The notes below the pieces were generated by a model. That model did no database searches and was not told the DNA's origin. It saw nothing but the letters and a program-made list of their open reading frames with translations. This document shows positions 16,769-24,201 of a stretch of 64,000 nucleotides of DNA, piece after piece (the first letter of the stretch is position 1; each line of letters begins with the position of its first letter). A program made the position numbers and the translations under genes. The stretch comes from DATARH01 sp963773625. GTDB taxonomy: Bacteria; Pseudomonadota; Alphaproteobacteria; ATCC43930; CGMCC-115725. Where the stretch lies: assembly GCA_963773625.1 (NCBI GenBank), contig CAVZCJ010000009.1, positions 186,001 to 250,000 on the forward strand. Direction: 5' to 3'.

Positions 16769-17891
16769 TGAACTCCACCGCTGCGTAGCTGGCCGTGTAG
16801 GCACCTGCTGAAAGAAAGTCGATCCGGTCGCCGATTTCCAGGTCGAGCGGCAGCTCGTAGGGATGGCGGCGATAGAGGATATCGCTGCTATCGCAGGTCG
16901 GTCCCGCCAGGATTACCGGGCCACGCGCGGCCCCGTCGCGTGGCGTGCGGATGCGGTAGTGAATCCGCTCATTTTCGGTCTCCGGCAATCCGTTGAACCG
17001 GCCGGCGTCGAGATAGACCCAGCGGGCGTGCTCGCGCGGCGACTTTTGTGAGATGAGCAGGATCTCGGTTCGCAATGTACCGGCATCGCCCACCAGATAG
17101 CGTCCCGGTTCGATGAGCAGACCCGGCCGGCTGTCGCCGAACTCGTGAACAAGGCCCGCCTCGATCGCATCGACATAGGCCTCGAGCGGCGGCACCGAAC
17201 CGCGATAATGCGCCGGCAGTCCGCCACCCAGATTGAGCAGCTCCAAGCTGAGCCCGCGATGGGCGCAGGCGCGAAAAATCCACGCCGCGTGCGCGATTGC
17301 GGCCGGCCATTGCCCGGGATCGGTTTGCTGCGAGCCGACATGGAACGACACGCCAACCGGACGCAGTCCGCGATTTCTCGCCTCAATTAGTAGGTCCGCG
17401 GCAACATGCGCCTCGCACCCGAATTTACGCGACAACGGCCACTCGGCGCCGCGGTTTTCGATCAGCAGGCGACAAAACACGCGAGAGCCGGGGGTACGGC
17501 GGGCCAGTTTGTCGAGCTCGGCCGGGCTGTCGAAGGCAAAGAGATCGATGCCGGATGCGGCGGCATCGGCGATCTCGCTCTCGCGCTTGATCGTATTGCC
17601 GAAGGAGAGGCGATCCGCATCAATTCCGGCTTCACGACAGCGCGTCAATTCGCCCTCGCTGGCAATGTCAAAATTGGCGCCCAGCGCCGCCAGCGCCGCG
17701 ATCACCGGCGCGGCGGGGTTCGCCTTCACTGCGTAATAGATCGACGCCGCCGGGAGCATTCGCCGAAGCGCCGCATAGCGCTGCCGCACCACCTCCAACT
17801 CGATGACGATATAGGGGGTTGGCGGCTCAGGTTGGAGCAACCGCGTGGGTCCGGGATCACGCTCTCCCTCGGGACCTTCCCTCGGCGGCAT
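16734..17891 (-). CDS. Ornithine decarboxylase-like fold-type III PLP enzyme, 385 aa
   Basis: Alanine racemase-fold basic amino acid decarboxylase. YYAVKANP carries the PLP Lys; SFHVGSQ, LNLGGGLPA and EPGRYLVG bind PLP phosphate; GPTCDSSDIL holds the catalytic Cys and substrate-binding Asp typical of eukaryotic-type ornithine decarboxylase. It would make putrescine (or cadaverine) from ornithine (or lysine). ATG 17891 is used because it follows the RMD1 stop by four bases; a longer frame reaches 17945. The cPGS-like gene overlaps its end. Confidence 0.88.
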   Translation of the reverse strand: MPPREGPEGERDPGPTRLLQPEPPTPYIVIELEVVRQRYAALRRMLPAASIYYAVKANPAAPVIAALAALGANFDIASEGELTRCREAGIDADRLSFGNTIKRESEIADAAASGIDLFAFDSPAELDKLARRTPGSRVFCRLLIENRGAEWPLSRKFGCEAHVAADLLIEARNRGLRPVGVSFHVGSQQTDPGQWPAAIAHAAWIFRACAHRGLSLELLNLGGGLPAHYRGSVPPLEAYVDAIEAGLVHEFGDSRPGLLIEPGRYLVGDAGTLRTEILLISQKSPREHARWVYLDAGRFNGLPETENERIHYRIRTPRDGAARGPVILAGPTCDSSDILYRRHPYELPLDLEIGDRIDFLSAGAYTASYAAVEFNGFAPIQTYCV

Positions 17892-17895
17892 TGGT

Positions 17896-18747
17896 TCAGT
17901 GGCCCGGCAGGAGCGAATACGCAGCGAGCGCCAGCTCGGCGACAATCAGGGCGACGATGTACCATTCGACCCGGAGGCTGCTGCGGGTCTGTTCCAGGCT
18001 GAGCAGCGTCTCCACCGTGCGCGACACGATGTCGAGTTTGCGATCGATCGCGCGCCCGCGCTCGCGCAGCTCGTACTCCTCGGCAAGGCGCATATAGAAC
18101 CGGTCGAGTTCGGGGTGCTCCCAGACCAGTTCGGGCTTTTCGCCCGTTTCGACGCGGCCGACCATCCTTTGCTGCATCAACAGAACGTTGCCGATGTGCT
18201 GCAGCAAAACCTTCCCCGGAACGCCGGCACGGCCCTTCCGACGCAACGTCGCGGCAAGCGGCTCGATCCGGTCGAATATCGCCGCCGCCCTGGTCTCGTA
18301 GTGGGAAAGGACAAGGTTCTTGGCCAAAACATCGGCGACCAGCTGGAGACGCTCGATCGTCCGGTCGTGCAGCACGATATTGCCCGCCGCATCGACCAGC
18401 TGTTCGGTGTCGGCCCGGACCAGGAGCTGGAGATCTTCGCGCTCCGCTGCCGCGAACTTCTCGGTCAACAGTGGATCAAGGCCGGCGAGAAAACGCTGCG
18501 CCGCGGTCTCCGGGGTGTCGAACAGAACGACCGCGCCGTAACGAAATACCACTGCGACCCCGCCACCTTGAACGGCAAGCGAGAGCGGGACGGTGGCAAG
18601 CGCGCCATCGCGCTCAAGGGTACGGGTGTCGAGGCGCTCGCCGAGCAATAACGCCCGAACGGCGATGGTTTGCACATCCTGTTGCGGTTCCGGCGTCGAT
18701 GGGCGCTCGGTTCTCTCGGCAACCTTAGCCCGATATTGGGCGCTCAT
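17896..18747 (-). CDS. RMD1/YagE family (DUF155) membrane-anchored protein, 283 aa
   Basis: The DUF155 core is recognisable: VVFRYGAVVLFDTPE, NIVLHDRTIERLQLVADVLAKNLVLSHYE, a middle helix region, and WEHPELDRFYMRLAEEYELRERGRAIDRKLDIVSRTVETL. It ends in a single transmembrane helix (EWYIVALIVAELALAAYSLL) with a very short C-terminal tail, so it is a tail-anchored inner-membrane protein. Yeast Rmd1 and relatives link to mitochondrial translation; bacterial function is unknown. It precedes ornithine decarboxylase by four bases. Confidence 0.88.
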   Translation of the reverse strand: MSAQYRAKVAERTERPSTPEPQQDVQTIAVRALLLGERLDTRTLERDGALATVPLSLAVQGGGVAVVFRYGAVVLFDTPETAAQRFLAGLDPLLTEKFAAAEREDLQLLVRADTEQLVDAAGNIVLHDRTIERLQLVADVLAKNLVLSHYETRAAAIFDRIEPLAATLRRKGRAGVPGKVLLQHIGNVLLMQQRMVGRVETGEKPELVWEHPELDRFYMRLAEEYELRERGRAIDRKLDIVSRTVETLLSLEQTRSSLRVEWYIVALIVAELALAAYSLLPGH

Positions 18748-18773
18748 TCATTCGCTCCGGCAGTCCGCCGGCC

Positions 18774-18884
18774 CTAGCGGCGTCGCCCAATCCGTGCCCG
18801 CACCGGAACAGGCTGCGGCGGCGCCGCCAGAGCCGCGGCGGCGCACAACGCAAACAACGAGACCAGCATTGTCGCGATTATCAT
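18774..18884 (-). CDS. Possible 36-aa secreted or membrane peptide
   Basis: ATG 18884, with GTGAGGG a few bases upstream, opens a 36-codon frame: a hydrophobic MIIATMLVSLFALCAAAALAA stretch like a signal peptide, then Pro-rich PPQPVPVRAR and a basic end. It ends 26 bases before the RMD1 start and lies 66 bases downstream of a FixK-type box, so it would be the first gene of that operon. It may be a real micropeptide or chance; no homologue is known to me. Confidence 0.4.
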   Translation of the reverse strand: MIIATMLVSLFALCAAAALAAPPQPVPVRARIGRRR

Positions 18885-18950
18885 GGGACCCTCACGAAGC
18901 TAGGCGCCCGAATTGCTGGGGCACCAAAGCACCGGATCCCCGTCCCGGCA

Positions 18951-18964
18951 TTGACCCAAATCAA
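18951..18964 (-). promoter_or_regulatory. FixK/FNR-type box upstream of the RMD1-ODC-cPGS operon
   Basis: TTGACccaaATCAA matches TTGA-N6-TCAA exactly. It lies 67 bases before the 36-aa peptide and about 200 before RMD1, both on the minus strand. Inferred regulator site. Confidence 0.65.
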
Positions 18965-19133
18965 TACGCTCGCTTGCTTGTCAGCTGCGCAAATGCTCGG
19001 CGCGACGCCAACTCATGACGCTTACGTCATTTGGGGCGGGACGGTTCCCCAACACACCCGCCCGCCAACGAAGCGCCTCGGCGGGACGCCGGCCGCTTCG
19101 GAGGAGCGGCCGCCGCAGCGTTGGAAGAGCCGC

Positions 19134-19343
19134 TTACCGCGCCCGCAGCGCCATGTCGCGGGAGATATTCTCCGACAAGTGCTGAATGAGGCGGTCGCGC
19201 TCCGCGGTTATCGCGTTCATTTGGATTTCAAAGGCGCGCGCGCGTTCCGCATCGCCTCGAGAACACGCCCAGTTGTAATGTTTCTTAAGACTCCAAAGCC
19301 TTGTCGATAGAGAATCAAGGCCTTCTCGCGCGCGAGCGTACAT
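19134..19343 (-). CDS. Small basic helical protein, 69 aa, hypothetical
   Basis: The frame codes for an Arg-rich helical protein (MYARAREGLDSLSTRLWSLKKHYN, then RGDAERARAFEIQMNAITAERDRLIQHL), with heptad-like spacing that suggests a short coiled coil. It is isolated in a gene-poor region. The amino acid make-up is that of a real protein rather than a GC-rich shadow, but no domain is recognised. Confidence 0.5.
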   Translation of the reverse strand: MYARAREGLDSLSTRLWSLKKHYNWACSRGDAERARAFEIQMNAITAERDRLIQHLSENISRDMALRAR

Positions 19344-19778
19344 TGATTTTCCCTCGAAACAGTTAACCGCTTGCCCGGCAGGCGTTAAGCAAATTTTATC
19401 CTAAAGAAATCGTCAAGTAAGATCGCCAGTTATTTCCAGCTCATTCAAACTGCATTGCGATCATTAAGGTTATTTTTTTATGAACTGGCAAAGCGTCACG
19501 CTGAAATCGATCGAGCGGTTGCCGTTCCGCGGGCCGGTTTTCACCTGACAGCTCGTCGGTCATTAAGATGTGCCAGCGGATCGCCGGCGTGACGATCGGC
19601 GGGGATGATTGAGACTGGAACGAGGCCGTCGGTCTGTAGGAACAGCTGAAGGCGCTTTTCGATACCGCCGCACGGCACGACAGCAACGAAGGCGCCTTCA
19701 GCGTCAACTCTAGACCCTTCTAAACCGCTATGGCCTTAGGCGCACGATGACGTCACGCCTATGGCTGCTGAGTAGAGG
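19344..19778 (-). other. Gene-poor stretch with no supported gene
   Basis: About 435 bases with local AT-rich patches (near 19385-19440 and 19470-19485). A minus-strand frame near 19550-19700 could be read as a fragment (EGAFVAVVPCGGIEKRLQLF) but is broken by stops at both ends and is not recognised. It marks the left edge of the ABC/protease locus. Confidence 0.4.
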
Positions 19779-20015
19779 TCAGGCGCGGAACATCCGTCCG
19801 CAGCAGTGGCAGGTAAAGACGCGGTACGTGCTCGGGCTCTCTTCGCCATAACCGACACAACCGCAATAGGGGCAGATCTGGACCGCTAGATATTGGCCAA
19901 CGACACCACCGCTCTTTGGCTGGGCGGATAGCGTCGTCGCCTTTGACTTATCGGCGTTCTTTTCCTCGTCGGCGCTCAGTTTCGTGCCGACATGTGCTTT
20001 GATCTCGTCTGCCAT
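19779..20015 (-). CDS. Cysteine-rich 78-aa protein: zinc ribbon or candidate peptide precursor
   Basis: GAGGAG seven bases before the ATG supports the start. Residues 1-45 are polar and Lys/Asp/Glu rich (MADEIKAHVGTKLSADEEKN). Residues about 48-78 carry five Cys in ICPYCGCVGYG and FTCHCCGRMFRA, i.e. CxxC-x-C and CxCC. Two CxxC-like knuckles 20 residues apart are most simply a zinc ribbon. Because it is the last gene downstream of an ABC exporter and a subtilisin-like protease, a leader-plus-Cys-rich-core peptide is an alternative. No decision is possible from sequence. Confidence 0.65.
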   Translation of the reverse strand: MADEIKAHVGTKLSADEEKNADKSKATTLSAQPKSGGVVGQYLAVQICPYCGCVGYGEESPSTYRVFTCHCCGRMFRA

Positions 20016-20111
20016 TTGACGCTCTCCTCAATTTGCTGCCGTGAACCAAGCTAAGCACGATGAACGCGATTTAGCGAACATGCGACCGATATCCCGGCGC
20101 GATCTACAATG

Positions 20112-20393
20112 TCAATGATCGTGCCCATCGCCACCGTCGCCGTGACGAATATTGTCAAATACGGCATCGACGAGCTTTGTATCCCCGCGATGGTAGAGAG
20201 CGTGGAGAAAGCCGATCGTATTCGCGGCCGGGCCGACGAATTCCCAGCGGCATTCGTTGAACGTGCTCCCGCGCAAATCGACCGGGAGCAGACCCGAAAA
20301 AAACAAGACGCAGCCCGAAAACTCGCAGTCGCGGAACGTGCCGCCATCGACCGAAATCATCTGCTGATCAAACTTCTGTCCCACGGCGATCAC
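20112..20393 (-). CDS. Small beta-helix-like protein, 93 aa
   Basis: GTG 20393 is chosen because GGGAGG stands six bases upstream; an in-frame ATG at 20360 lacks a site. The sequence shows short strand repeats of the kind GGTFRDCEFSGCVLFFSG, VDLRGSTFNECRWEFVG, then PAANTIGFLHALYHRG and a His/Asp-rich end. The repeated x-x-F-x-x-C-x-F pattern recalls a short pentapeptide or right-handed beta-helix fold seen in small uncharacterised bacterial proteins. It follows the protease gene by 53 bases and is probably in the same operon. Function unknown. Confidence 0.65.
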   Translation of the reverse strand: MIAVGQKFDQQMISVDGGTFRDCEFSGCVLFFSGLLPVDLRGSTFNECRWEFVGPAANTIGFLHALYHRGDTKLVDAVFDNIRHGDGGDGHDH

Positions 20394-20446
20394 GTTCGAC
20401 CTCCCATAAGCTTCGCAAACAACAACGTAAACTGTGACTTGTCTCG

Positions 20447-21256
20447 CTAGGGGATCGCGCGAGCTCGCAAGATAGATTTGATCTCGAAGGGCAAGAGACC
20501 GGGAAAGGCGCCGAGCAGCAGCGCGCACAGCCCGCTGACCGCCGGCGTCGCGAAGCTGGTGCCGGTCATGGTTGTCCAGCCGCCGCCGCGAACCGCCACC
20601 GTGATCCCGTCTCCGCCGGCGACGACTTCGATCGGAGCGCCCGTCCGAAACGCGAACTGAAATGGCGGCTCGTACGAGCCGAGATCGACGCCGATACAGG
20701 ACGAGAATTCCGCAGGCAGCCCGTCGCCACCGATCGGGATGTTCCGCTTCGCCGCGACGACGATCTGTCCCTGGTAATAGGCGGCCTCGCAGGCCGCATC
20801 CAGCTCGCCTCGCATCCGGTACCCCGCGGCCAGACTGAGGTTGAGAACCGGCCACCGCTTTTCGACACCATGGTTGAGCGCGGCCGTCAGGATTTCTTCA
20901 CCGCCGGTGTTGTCGCGGCCGAGCACGCGGACATCGAACAGCCGCGCGTTTGGCGCAATTCGCGCGATAATCGAAGCAACCGCCGTCCCGTGGCCGAACT
21001 CGTCATTGTTCGCGTCGTTTGGCAGGGTGAATACCAACTCTTTGCCGTCAACGGTCCCCACGCCATAAACTCGGCAATCCGCCCCGTCAGTGCTGGGTGA
21101 GTGCAGTCGATGCCGCTGTCGAAGATCGCCACATCGACAGGGGCGAGTTCCATCTTGGCAAGCTCCACCCACGAGACATCCAGAGCCTGGCGAAGGATCG
21201 AGGTCATTTCGCTAGCGGCGGCGCGAATGGAAAGGCGGGATGATGCCGTCTGCCAT
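20447..21256 (-). pseudogene. Subtilisin-like S8 serine protease, frameshifted
   Basis: The catalytic triad is present but split between frames. The Asp is in VDVAIFDSGIDCTHP, read from ATG 21207; the His in FGHGTAVASI and the Ser in TGTSFATPAVSGL are read in another frame that runs to 20447. The frame change lies near 21060-21090. A strong AAAGGAGG site precedes an ATG at 21256 that opens only 14 codons before a stop, so either a leader peptide or a second indel lies at the 5' end. The protein would be about 265 aa, with no signal peptide, thus cytosolic. It starts ten bases after the GAF gene. Frame loss could be a sequencing error. Confidence 0.82.
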
Positions 21257-21266
21257 CACGCCTCCT

Positions 21267-21968
21267 TTACGGCCGACCGTGGGGATGCGAGCGGCGATGG
21301 CGCACCGACGGCCCTTGGGCCAGGGTCTCTATCGCCTCAAATAGCTGCGCGACGGCGCCCAGGACATTGGGGTGATCACCGATGATCCGCGAGAGGCGCT
21401 CGACAATCTCGCGTTCGACGGCGGCGGAGCCGGTCGCCGCGGCGTCCGTCTCGCTCCGCAGCGAGGCCACGGCGTCGAGCCGACGCGCCTGCTCCAGCAC
21501 CACGGACATCACCGCGGCAAACTCGCCATAGGCGCGCGCTTCCTCACCGCCGAACCTTTGTCCCGGACGAAAGCTTACGCCGGTCATTACTCCCAGCAGA
21601 CGGTCGCCGGCGATCAGCGGCGCGGCGACCACCGCCTCCGGTCCGCCGGCCAACCTCTCGGTCTGTTGGATGTCCGCGTAAGTCGGCGCACCGACTTGCA
21701 CCGCGCGCGTGGCGGCGGCAAGTCCCGTGACGCCCTTCCCAAGCGGTACGCGCTGTCCTTTCAGTACCGCCTCGGACTCGGCATTGCCGACGGTGGCGAC
21801 AAATCTGAGCTCCTCGATTTGCTCGTCCCACAACAACAGCGACCCTTCCTCGGCGTTGACGACACCGACAGCCAGGGTCAGCAAGCGTCGCGACGCTTGA
21901 ACCTCCAAGCCGGCACCGCCGAGACCGATGGCCTGAGACAACCATCGCGCTCCATGCTCGTCACTCAT
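21267..21968 (-). CDS. GAF domain sensor protein, 233 aa
   Basis: A single GAF domain fills residues about 20-165: LLTLAVGVVNAEEGSLLLWDEQIEELRFVATVG, VPLGKGVTGLAAATRAVQVGAP, and VVAAPLIAGDRLLGVMTGVS. The last 70 residues are helical with no output domain. GAGGAG seven bases before the ATG supports the start. GAF domains bind cyclic nucleotides or other small ligands; here a nucleotide cyclase-like protein is encoded divergently 2.2 kb away, which makes a cyclic-nucleotide ligand an attractive but untested idea. Gaps of 40 bases to the ABC gene and ten to the protease suggest one operon. Confidence 0.88.
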   Translation of the reverse strand: MSDEHGARWLSQAIGLGGAGLEVQASRRLLTLAVGVVNAEEGSLLLWDEQIEELRFVATVGNAESEAVLKGQRVPLGKGVTGLAAATRAVQVGAPTYADIQQTERLAGGPEAVVAAPLIAGDRLLGVMTGVSFRPGQRFGGEEARAYGEFAAVMSVVLEQARRLDAVASLRSETDAAATGSAAVEREIVERLSRIIGDHPNVLGAVAQLFEAIETLAQGPSVRHRRSHPHGRP

Positions 21969-22008
21969 CGCCGGCTCCTCGGTCTGGCTCGGGCATGCCC
22001 TAACATCT

Positions 22009-24051
22009 TCAACTGGCCGCCGGAGCCGGGTAACTGGTTATGGTCATGGCAGCGGCGCTACCGCGCTGCTGTGCGTGCCACAGATCGCGAAACGGACTAG
22101 GGCGATCAAGCAACTCGGCGTGCGGCACGGTCGCCGCAATCGTTCCCTGCTCCATGCAGACGACAAAATCGGCGACATCAGCGACAAACTGCAGATCGTG
22201 GTCAACCACGATTACGGTCGCGCCGGCTAGACGCTGCTTGATCAGTTCGATGACCTGACCGCGCATGCCGGCGTCGACGCCGGCGGTCGGCTCATCCAGC
22301 AGCACAATGCGTCCGGGATGCGCCAGAATCCGGGCGAAGGCGAGCAACCGCCGCTCGCCGCCGGAAAGCGCCCCTTTGTTTGGCTCCGCGTACATCGTCA
22401 GATCGAGTGGAGAGCCGGGCGACGCTATTTCGCGAAGGCGCGACAAAAGGCCGATGCTCTCGCACGCCTCCAGCAAGGTCTCGTCAGGCGCCAACTCGGC
22501 GGCGAGATTGAGGTTGGCGCGGATCGTGCCGTCAATAAAGGCGGGGAATTGACCCATAAACGAAACCGCGTGGCGCAAGCTTACCAATTGGATCTGCCGC
22601 AGATCGACGCCATCGATGGCGATCGACCCGCGGCTGGGGTCGGAGGCTCGCGCGATAGCCGAGAGCAAGGTTGACTTGCCGCAGCCGGACCGGCCGACGA
22701 CCCCCCAAACTTTTCCGCCTTCAAACTGGTGCGTGATGGCTTGCAGGATTGGCGCGCCCGATCCGTCGGGCCGATCGACGTAGACGTCAGCCACCGAGAC
22801 GGTTCCCTTTGTGACCTTGATCGCGACGGCGCCGCGCGCATCGGCGACTTCCTCTTTGGTATCCAGGGCGCTGACCAGTTCAACGACCGGCGGGATCGAC
22901 GCGGTCGTTGCGTTGTAGAACGAAATCGTTTGCTGGATCGGCGCCAATATCATGGGGACAAATTGCAGCACGGCGATGATCGCGGCGCCAACGGCGAATT
23001 GCTCGCTGCTCCCGGTGAGCCTCAAGAACTGCGCCACGGCAAACACGAGAATGCCAGCCTGCAGCAGCTGCGGCATGCCGCGCTGAATCTCGTTTGCGAG
23101 TTCCGAGCGGCGCAGCGAGCGAATTCGGGCCGTCTCGGCGACGTGGGCACGCCCGGCAAATGCCTCGTTGCGCTGGGGCTGCGCGCCGAGAAGCTGCATG
23201 TCAACCGGTCGGCGAAGCGAATTGACGAGCTCGTCGTCCAAGGCGGCGTCCGCGGCGATCGACGACTGGATCGCCTGCCGCATCGCCTGCGACGCGCGCC
23301 ATGCGATGAACGGCATTCCGATCAGCGTGCCGATGATGAACGGCATCATCGCGCTGCCACCGGCGCCGCTCAATGGAGTGAGGTTCTGCCACAAATAGAT
23401 GCTGGCGGTGACCAGGGCGATGCCGTTAACGACCGGGAAGGCGAGCAGCTCGCGCAAGATGCCGGCGCTTTGCGACACATACCGCGTAAACAGCATTTGC
23501 AGGGCGCCGATATTGTGGCTCGCGTGATATTGCGGGCCGACACGGAGCATCTTTTGGTGGAGCTTCTCCTGCAGCCGGTAAATGGCCACGGTATCGATCG
23601 CCAACGTGAAGTAACTGTCGAGGAACTGCAATCCGAACAGGCCGATCGAAATGATCCCGAACAACAGCGCGGTCCAGAAGAGGGTTTTGGGCATCAAGCC
23701 CAGGAAATCTCCCGGTGGATTTCCCGCGGTGGCCGCGCTGCCTTGCAAGAGGTCGAAGGCATGAACGAGCAACGCGGCGTTGAACTGGAGGACTTGCACG
23801 ACGAATAGCGAAAATGCCGCGGCACCGGCGACGCGCCAGCAACTCCCCGCCAACAGCCTCCACGCCCAACCGTAGAGCTGCACCACACCCGCCGAGGGCA
23901 AGGCCGTCTCCGCGTGAACGTGCCTCCGCTCGCCGCCGAAGAATGACTTGACCCACCATGGCCGACTGGAGATCGAGGGGGCAGCGGCCGCAGCCGCGTT
24001 GCTATCTGTCACGTTCTTGTCCCAACGAAAATCAACCCATTCTCGACCCAA
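22009..24051 (-). CDS. ABC exporter, fused membrane and ATPase domains, about 680 aa
   Basis: N-terminal region about 1-90 is soluble with several Ala and Trp. Four to six membrane helices follow (e.g. GAAAFSLFVVQVLQFNAALLVHAF; PKTLFWTALLFGIISIGLFGL). The C-terminal 220 residues are an ABC ATPase: Walker A GRSGCGKST, signature LSGGERRLLAFARIL, Walker B IVLLDEPTAG and H-loop VVDHD. No N-terminal C39 peptidase is present. The frame starts at TTG 24051; GTG 24012 is an alternative. It heads the minus-strand operon with GAF, S8 protease and two small genes. Cargo is unknown; a peptide would suit the protease partner. Confidence 0.9.
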   Translation of the reverse strand: MGREWVDFRWDKNVTDSNAAAAAAPSISSRPWWVKSFFGGERRHVHAETALPSAGVVQLYGWAWRLLAGSCWRVAGAAAFSLFVVQVLQFNAALLVHAFDLLQGSAATAGNPPGDFLGLMPKTLFWTALLFGIISIGLFGLQFLDSYFTLAIDTVAIYRLQEKLHQKMLRVGPQYHASHNIGALQMLFTRYVSQSAGILRELLAFPVVNGIALVTASIYLWQNLTPLSGAGGSAMMPFIIGTLIGMPFIAWRASQAMRQAIQSSIAADAALDDELVNSLRRPVDMQLLGAQPQRNEAFAGRAHVAETARIRSLRRSELANEIQRGMPQLLQAGILVFAVAQFLRLTGSSEQFAVGAAIIAVLQFVPMILAPIQQTISFYNATTASIPPVVELVSALDTKEEVADARGAVAIKVTKGTVSVADVYVDRPDGSGAPILQAITHQFEGGKVWGVVGRSGCGKSTLLSAIARASDPSRGSIAIDGVDLRQIQLVSLRHAVSFMGQFPAFIDGTIRANLNLAAELAPDETLLEACESIGLLSRLREIASPGSPLDLTMYAEPNKGALSGGERRLLAFARILAHPGRIVLLDEPTAGVDAGMRGQVIELIKQRLAGATVIVVDHDLQFVADVADFVVCMEQGTIAATVPHAELLDRPSPFRDLWHAQQRGSAAAMTITSYPAPAAS

Positions 24052-24201
24052 GCCGCCAGATTTGACCTTCAGGTCCGCCTCGTCGCTGACTACGCGATAA
24101 TGCCAAAAGCTGTTACCGTCACGAGCTTATACCTTAGAGGCGGCAAGGATTGCATCGGCGCCTATTCATCCTGGTTCGCGGCGCTCCCATAAGGTGGAAA
24201 T

